Shown here: positions 6,510 to 9,184 of the stretch, one piece after another | How the letters are laid out: each line of letters opens with the position of its first letter | Numbering within the stretch: the first letter of the stretch is position 1 | NCBI GenBank assembly: GCA_902462495.1 | Contig: CABQCC010000060.1 | Coordinates: 1-9,184 of the forward strand | Length of the DNA stretch: 9,184 nt | DNA from: an uncultured Eubacterium sp. | GTDB lineage: Bacteria; Bacillota; Clostridia; Oscillospirales; Acutalibacteraceae | Direction of reading: 5' to 3' | Position numbers and translations under genes: made by a program | The notes under the pieces: generated by a model | What the model was told of the DNA's origin: nothing | Seen by the model: only the letters and a program-made list of their open reading frames with translations | The model's database searches: none

Positions 6510-7190
6510 TTAGTCCTTGTCGCAATATGCGCCATCGGGTTTGATGACAATTGCATATTTTCCGAAGCGGTAATATCCCATAAGGTCCGTATAAGTCTTG
6601 CGTACATCCGAAACAGTAAAATCGGTTTTGTCAATTTTTCTGACTCTGCGATGGTCACAGCAAACATAAACATAATCATCATCCGACGAAACAAAATGCG
6701 GATTTGGAAAAGTGTTTTGTTCTGCTGTTCCGACTCTGATGTCAACCTTGACACCATCGGTGAAATATCGAATTACGCAATTCTCCTTTTGGCAAACCGA
6801 CCAAAAGCATTCGCCGTCAACGGCAATGCCCGAAACAGGAGAGCCGTTATAATCAAGAACTCCGTCCTTGACAAGTTCACCCTCTGAATCGAAAAGTCCT
6901 GTTTCGCCGGTTGGATAAATAACAAGCACCGACCTGTCAGGCATAACAACGGCACTCGGAGTTACAAAATTGCCGAGCTTGTCTGCAATCTGTTTTCTGT
7001 TTGTGCCGTACTTTTTGAGAAGATAAGCATCCTTTGTGATTATCTCCTTTTCGCCTGTGGAAAAGTTGAGAATAAAATAATTTACTCCATAGCCAACCGA
7101 ATTTAGGTTTGGCTTTTTTTCCACCAAAATAACTTTATCCTCAGAAAATTTAAGAACATCAATAATTTCTCTGTTGCTTATTTTAATCAA
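6510..7190 (-). CDS. Uncharacterised protein with beta-propeller-like repeats
   Basis: A 226-residue protein I do not recognise by name. Repeated beta-strand patterns such as SAVVMPDRSVLVIYP (about 79-93), GIAVDGECFWSVCQ and VSSDDDYVYVCC suggest NHL- or WD-like propeller blades. There are only enough for three or four, so a complete propeller would need a partner or a smaller fold. There is no signal peptide or transmembrane segment, so it is probably cytoplasmic. The start is a TTG at 7190. A TGA two codons upstream leaves only this or a CTG, and a GGGA lies about ten bases before it, a fairly weak site. It begins 21 bases after the rex stop, so it is very likely co-transcribed with rex and the dehydrogenase gene. 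A regulatory or binding role is possible but not shown. Confidence 0.7.
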   Translation of the reverse strand: MIKISNREIIDVLKFSEDKVILVEKKPNLNSVGYGVNYFILNFSTGEKEIITKDAYLLKKYGTNRKQIADKLGNFVTPSAVVMPDRSVLVIYPTGETGLFDSEGELVKDGVLDYNGSPVSGIAVDGECFWSVCQKENCVIRYFTDGVKVDIRVGTAEQNTFPNPHFVSSDDDYVYVCCDHRRVRKIDKTDFTVSDVRKTYTDLMGYYRFGKYAIVIKPDGAYCDKD

Positions 7191-7211
7191 AATCAGTCAA
7201 TCCCATCTTTA

Positions 7212-7871
7212 TTATTCGGCAGAAGAAATCTTTTCGAGTTCCTCCTTGCTTGAACTTGTAAGGAAGCTCAAGGTCATAAGACTGTCGGTGAGGTGAACAT
7301 TCTCAACAAGCACCTCAGGATGTGCCATAGCAATATCAAAGTTTGAGAAATTCCAAAAGCTCTTGATACCGAGTCTGCAAAGCATATCCGTAAGTTCCTT
7401 CATATCATTTGACGGAATACAAACAACCGCACAAACAGGCTGATTGTCAATGCAGAAATTCTCCAAATAATTGGTATGACGAACAGGGATTCCCTGAATA
7501 ATCTTGCCTGAAATAGCCTCATTTTTGTCAAAGATACCAACAAGTTTGAAACCCGACTGTCTGGTAAAAATCTTTGAAGCGACAGCCTTGCCGAGGTTAC
7601 CTGCACCAATCAAAATTGTTTTTACGCCTGCATCCACACAAAGGATTTTGCCGATTTTTGTATAAAGCTCAGGAACATTGTAGCCATAGCCCTGCTGACC
7701 AAAACCGCCAAAGCAGTTAAAATCGTGGCGGATTTGTGACGCAGTAAGTCCCATACGCTCAGCAAGTTCCTTTGAACTGATACGAACGATACCGTTGTCC
7801 TTTAAGTTTTCCAAAAATCTATAATAGCGAGGCAATCGCTTAATAACAGAAATTGAAATTTCCTGTGCCAT
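7212..7871 (-). CDS. rex: Redox-sensing transcriptional repressor Rex
   Basis: A 219-residue protein that represses fermentation and NADH-handling genes and leaves DNA when the NADH/NAD+ ratio rises. The N-terminal winged helix (about 5-65) carries RYYRFLENL, ISSKELAERMGLTASQIRHD and then FGGFGQQGYGYNV (54-66), all Rex hallmarks. The Rossmann domain has G-A-G-N-L-G (89-94) and an Asp at 115 at the end of the second strand, as expected for NAD(H) binding. Length is typical and the protein looks complete. The ATG at 7871 is preceded by an AAGGGGGG ribosome site eight bases away. It follows the dehydrogenase gene by 27 bases and precedes the propeller-like gene by 21, forming an operon. No convincing full Rex operator (TTGTTAA-N4-TTAACAA) is visible in the window, so autoregulation cannot be claimed. 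Confidence 0.95.
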   Translation of the reverse strand: MAQEISISVIKRLPRYYRFLENLKDNGIVRISSKELAERMGLTASQIRHDFNCFGGFGQQGYGYNVPELYTKIGKILCVDAGVKTILIGAGNLGKAVASKIFTRQSGFKLVGIFDKNEAISGKIIQGIPVRHTNYLENFCIDNQPVCAVVCIPSNDMKELTDMLCRLGIKSFWNFSNFDIAMAHPEVLVENVHLTDSLMTLSFLTSSSKEELEKISSAE

Positions 7872-7898
7872 AATATATACCCCCCTTAAAATGCTGAA

Positions 7899-9077
7899 TT
7901 ATTTTGTCATATTTGTAATGGTTTCCATTACATAATCGCCGAACTCATCGCAAGTACAGCCTGTATCTCTGCCTGTGATTACAAGTTTCTTCTCCTCAAA
8001 CATACACTTGTCAAGAGCAGCTTCAAGAGCGTCTGCCTGCTTTTGATAACCGATATGAGAAAGAAGCATAACTGTTGCACGAAGCATCGAGCAAGGGTCT
8101 GCATACTGTCCTCTGCCCTCTGTAATCATACGAGGTGCAGAACCGTGAATAGCCTCAAACATAGCGTACTTCTTGCCGATATTTGCAGAACCTGCTGTGC
8201 CTACACCGCCTTGGAATTCAGCAGCTTCATCGGTGATGATGTCGCCATAAAGGTTTGGAAGAACAAACACCTTAAAGTCTTTTCTTCTCTGCGGGTCAAT
8301 AAGCTTTGCGGTGGTGATGTCAACATACCAGTCATCGGTTACGATGTCAGGATACTGCTCGCCGATTTTCTTGGCAGTATTGAGAAACTTGCCGTCGGTT
8401 GTTTTGATGATATTAGCCTTGGTAATAATTGAAACCTTACCCTTATGGTTACGCTCGGCATAATCATAAGCAAGTTTTGCAATTCTATCGCAACCTTCTT
8501 GAGTTGCAACAGTGAAGTCAACTGCCAAATCATCGGTAATATTCACACCGTAAGAGCCGACCGCATAACCGCCCTCTGTGTTTTCTCTGAAGAATGTCCA
8601 ATCAATTCCCTCCTCAGGAACTTTTACGGGACGCATATTTGCAAAGAGGTCAAGTTCCTTACGCATAGCAACATTGGCGCTCTCAACATTTGGCCACGGG
8701 TCGCCCTGACGAGGTGTTGTTGTTGGACCTTTAAGAATAACATGGCATTGCTTAAGCTCTGCCAGAACATCATCGGGAATTGCCTGATTGTGAGCGGCAC
8801 GATTTTCGATAGTCAAGCCGTCGATTACCTTAAACTCAATCTTACCCTTTTCAACCTCGTCCTTGAGCAAGAATTCAATAACTCTTTGAGATTCCTTTGT
8901 GATGATAGGGCCGATACCGTCACCGCCGCAAATACCGATAACGATTTTGTCAAGTGACTGATAGTCGGTGAAGTCCTTATCTTCTTTTATCTTTTTTGCT
9001 CTTTCAAGCTGTTTTTCCATAAGTGCTCTGAATTGGTCACAAGCCAAATCAAGAGCCTTTTTTTCTTCTGCTTGCAT
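7899..9077 (-). CDS. icd: Isocitrate/isopropylmalate-type dehydrogenase, probable isocitrate dehydrogenase
   Basis: A 392-residue beta-decarboxylating dehydrogenase, most likely oxidising isocitrate to 2-oxoglutarate for glutamate synthesis in an incomplete TCA pathway. Features include G-G-D-G-I-G-P (51-57), the substrate loop S133-A-N-V-A-M-R139 with R149, E-N-T-E-G-G-Y (165-171), K220 in ITKANIIK, and the metal aspartates D253, D279 and D283. H-G-S-A-P follows at 311-315. S-x-N-x-x-x-R favours isocitrate over isopropylmalate. The cofactor positions after HGSAP are Arg316-Met317, neither the Lys-Tyr of E. coli NADP enzymes nor the Asp-Ile of NAD types, so the cofactor is uncalled. An N-terminal helical, charged extension of about 40 residues precedes the fold. 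AAAGGAG eight bases upstream supports the ATG at 9077. It leads the operon with rex. Confidence 0.85.
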   Translation of the reverse strand: MQAEEKKALDLACDQFRALMEKQLERAKKIKEDKDFTDYQSLDKIVIGICGGDGIGPIITKESQRVIEFLLKDEVEKGKIEFKVIDGLTIENRAAHNQAIPDDVLAELKQCHVILKGPTTTPRQGDPWPNVESANVAMRKELDLFANMRPVKVPEEGIDWTFFRENTEGGYAVGSYGVNITDDLAVDFTVATQEGCDRIAKLAYDYAERNHKGKVSIITKANIIKTTDGKFLNTAKKIGEQYPDIVTDDWYVDITTAKLIDPQRRKDFKVFVLPNLYGDIITDEAAEFQGGVGTAGSANIGKKYAMFEAIHGSAPRMITEGRGQYADPCSMLRATVMLLSHIGYQKQADALEAALDKCMFEEKKLVITGRDTGCTCDEFGDYVMETITNMTK

Positions 9078-9104
9078 ATATGTAACTCCTTTTTGGGATT
9101 ATTA

Positions 9105-9134
9105 ATTATTTATTCATTTCACGGGTGTAATCAA
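9105..9134 (-). promoter_or_regulatory. Weak candidate promoter for the dehydrogenase-rex operon
   Basis: Read on the - strand, TTGATT (9134-9129) and AATAAT (9110-9105) are 18 bases apart and match four and five of six consensus bases. The match is modest and AT-rich sequence makes chance likely. If the operon continues upstream of the window, no promoter is needed here. Confidence 0.2.
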
Positions 9135-9171
9135 GAAGTCCTAAATCGTAAAAATCGAGTAAACCCGACAC
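9106..9171 (-). other. Short reading frame upstream of the dehydrogenase, possible gene remnant
   Basis: On the - strand a frame of 21 codons ends with YDLGLLDYTREMNK and a TAA 28 bases before the dehydrogenase start. It reads like the C-terminal tail of a protein, perhaps an aconitase-like one given the context, but that resemblance is weak. The same frame is closed by TGA and TAG just upstream (9177-9175 and 9183-9181). It is therefore either a short frame (GTG at 9171, no ribosome site), a tail broken by a frameshift, or chance. Confidence 0.2.
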
Positions 9172-9184
9172 TCGTCAGTTCTAC

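Noticed and set aside
6155..6757. 200-codon open frame on the - strand
   Set aside because: It crosses the bidirectional terminator and overlaps both the MepA-like MATE gene and the propeller-like gene in another frame, with no family features.
6474..6887. 137-codon + strand frame
   Set aside because: It begins in the terminator hairpin and runs antisense to the rex-linked gene; no ribosome site.
8043..8432. 129-codon + strand frame
   Set aside because: Antisense to the conserved catalytic part of the dehydrogenase; composition is cysteine-rich and not protein-like.
8445..8957. 170-codon open frame on the + strand
   Set aside because: It lies wholly opposite the well-supported dehydrogenase gene, has no ribosome site and no recognisable domain; it is an antisense shadow.

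Overview
The window looks like chromosome from a low-GC anaerobic Firmicute of the Clostridia class, plausibly a gut Oscillospirales/Ruminococcaceae-type bacterium. The grounds are AT-rich DNA, strong purine-rich Shine-Dalgarno sites, TTGACA/TATAAT promoters, a Rex redox repressor and clostridial-type MATE pumps. The species cannot be named from the sequence alone. I see no rRNA, tRNA, CRISPR array, insertion sequence or phage gene.

Left part (about 1-3509, + strand): a probable operon of a calcineurin-like metallophosphoesterase, a possible 34-codon small gene, and a 644-residue protein of the GH38-related, DUF5054-type glycoside hydrolase group. The small frame ends in a 4-base ATGA overlap with the start of the hydrolase gene. 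A plausible sigma-70 promoter lies in front of the phosphoesterase. Both large proteins lack signal peptides and so probably act in the cytoplasm, perhaps on an imported glycan or glycolipid-like substrate (inference).

Middle part (3510-6500, + strand): two MATE-family multidrug/cation antiporter genes of different subtypes, one YoeA-like and one MepA-like. Each has its own perfect-consensus promoter hexamers. The second promoter begins on the stop codon of the first gene. Between that promoter and the second start codon is a strong 10-bp terminator-like hairpin, which suggests transcription attenuation of the second pump by an unrecognised leader. A perfect 12-bp hairpin at 6461-6494 ends this unit and probably also serves the converging operon.

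Right part (6510-9184, - strand): a second operon read leftward. It carries an isocitrate/isopropylmalate-type dehydrogenase (probable isocitrate dehydrogenase), the NADH-sensing repressor Rex, and an uncharacterised 226-residue protein with beta-propeller-like repeats. The gene order links oxidative carbon flux (NAD(P)H production) with the NADH/NAD+ sensor. The last ~80 bases hold a short reading frame upstream of the dehydrogenase that may be the tail of another gene, but it is not open to the window edge.

The items most worth following up are the attenuator-like leader of the second MATE gene, the coupled small gene in the hydrolase operon, and the propeller-like gene linked to rex. I found no clear, complete, previously undescribed system.
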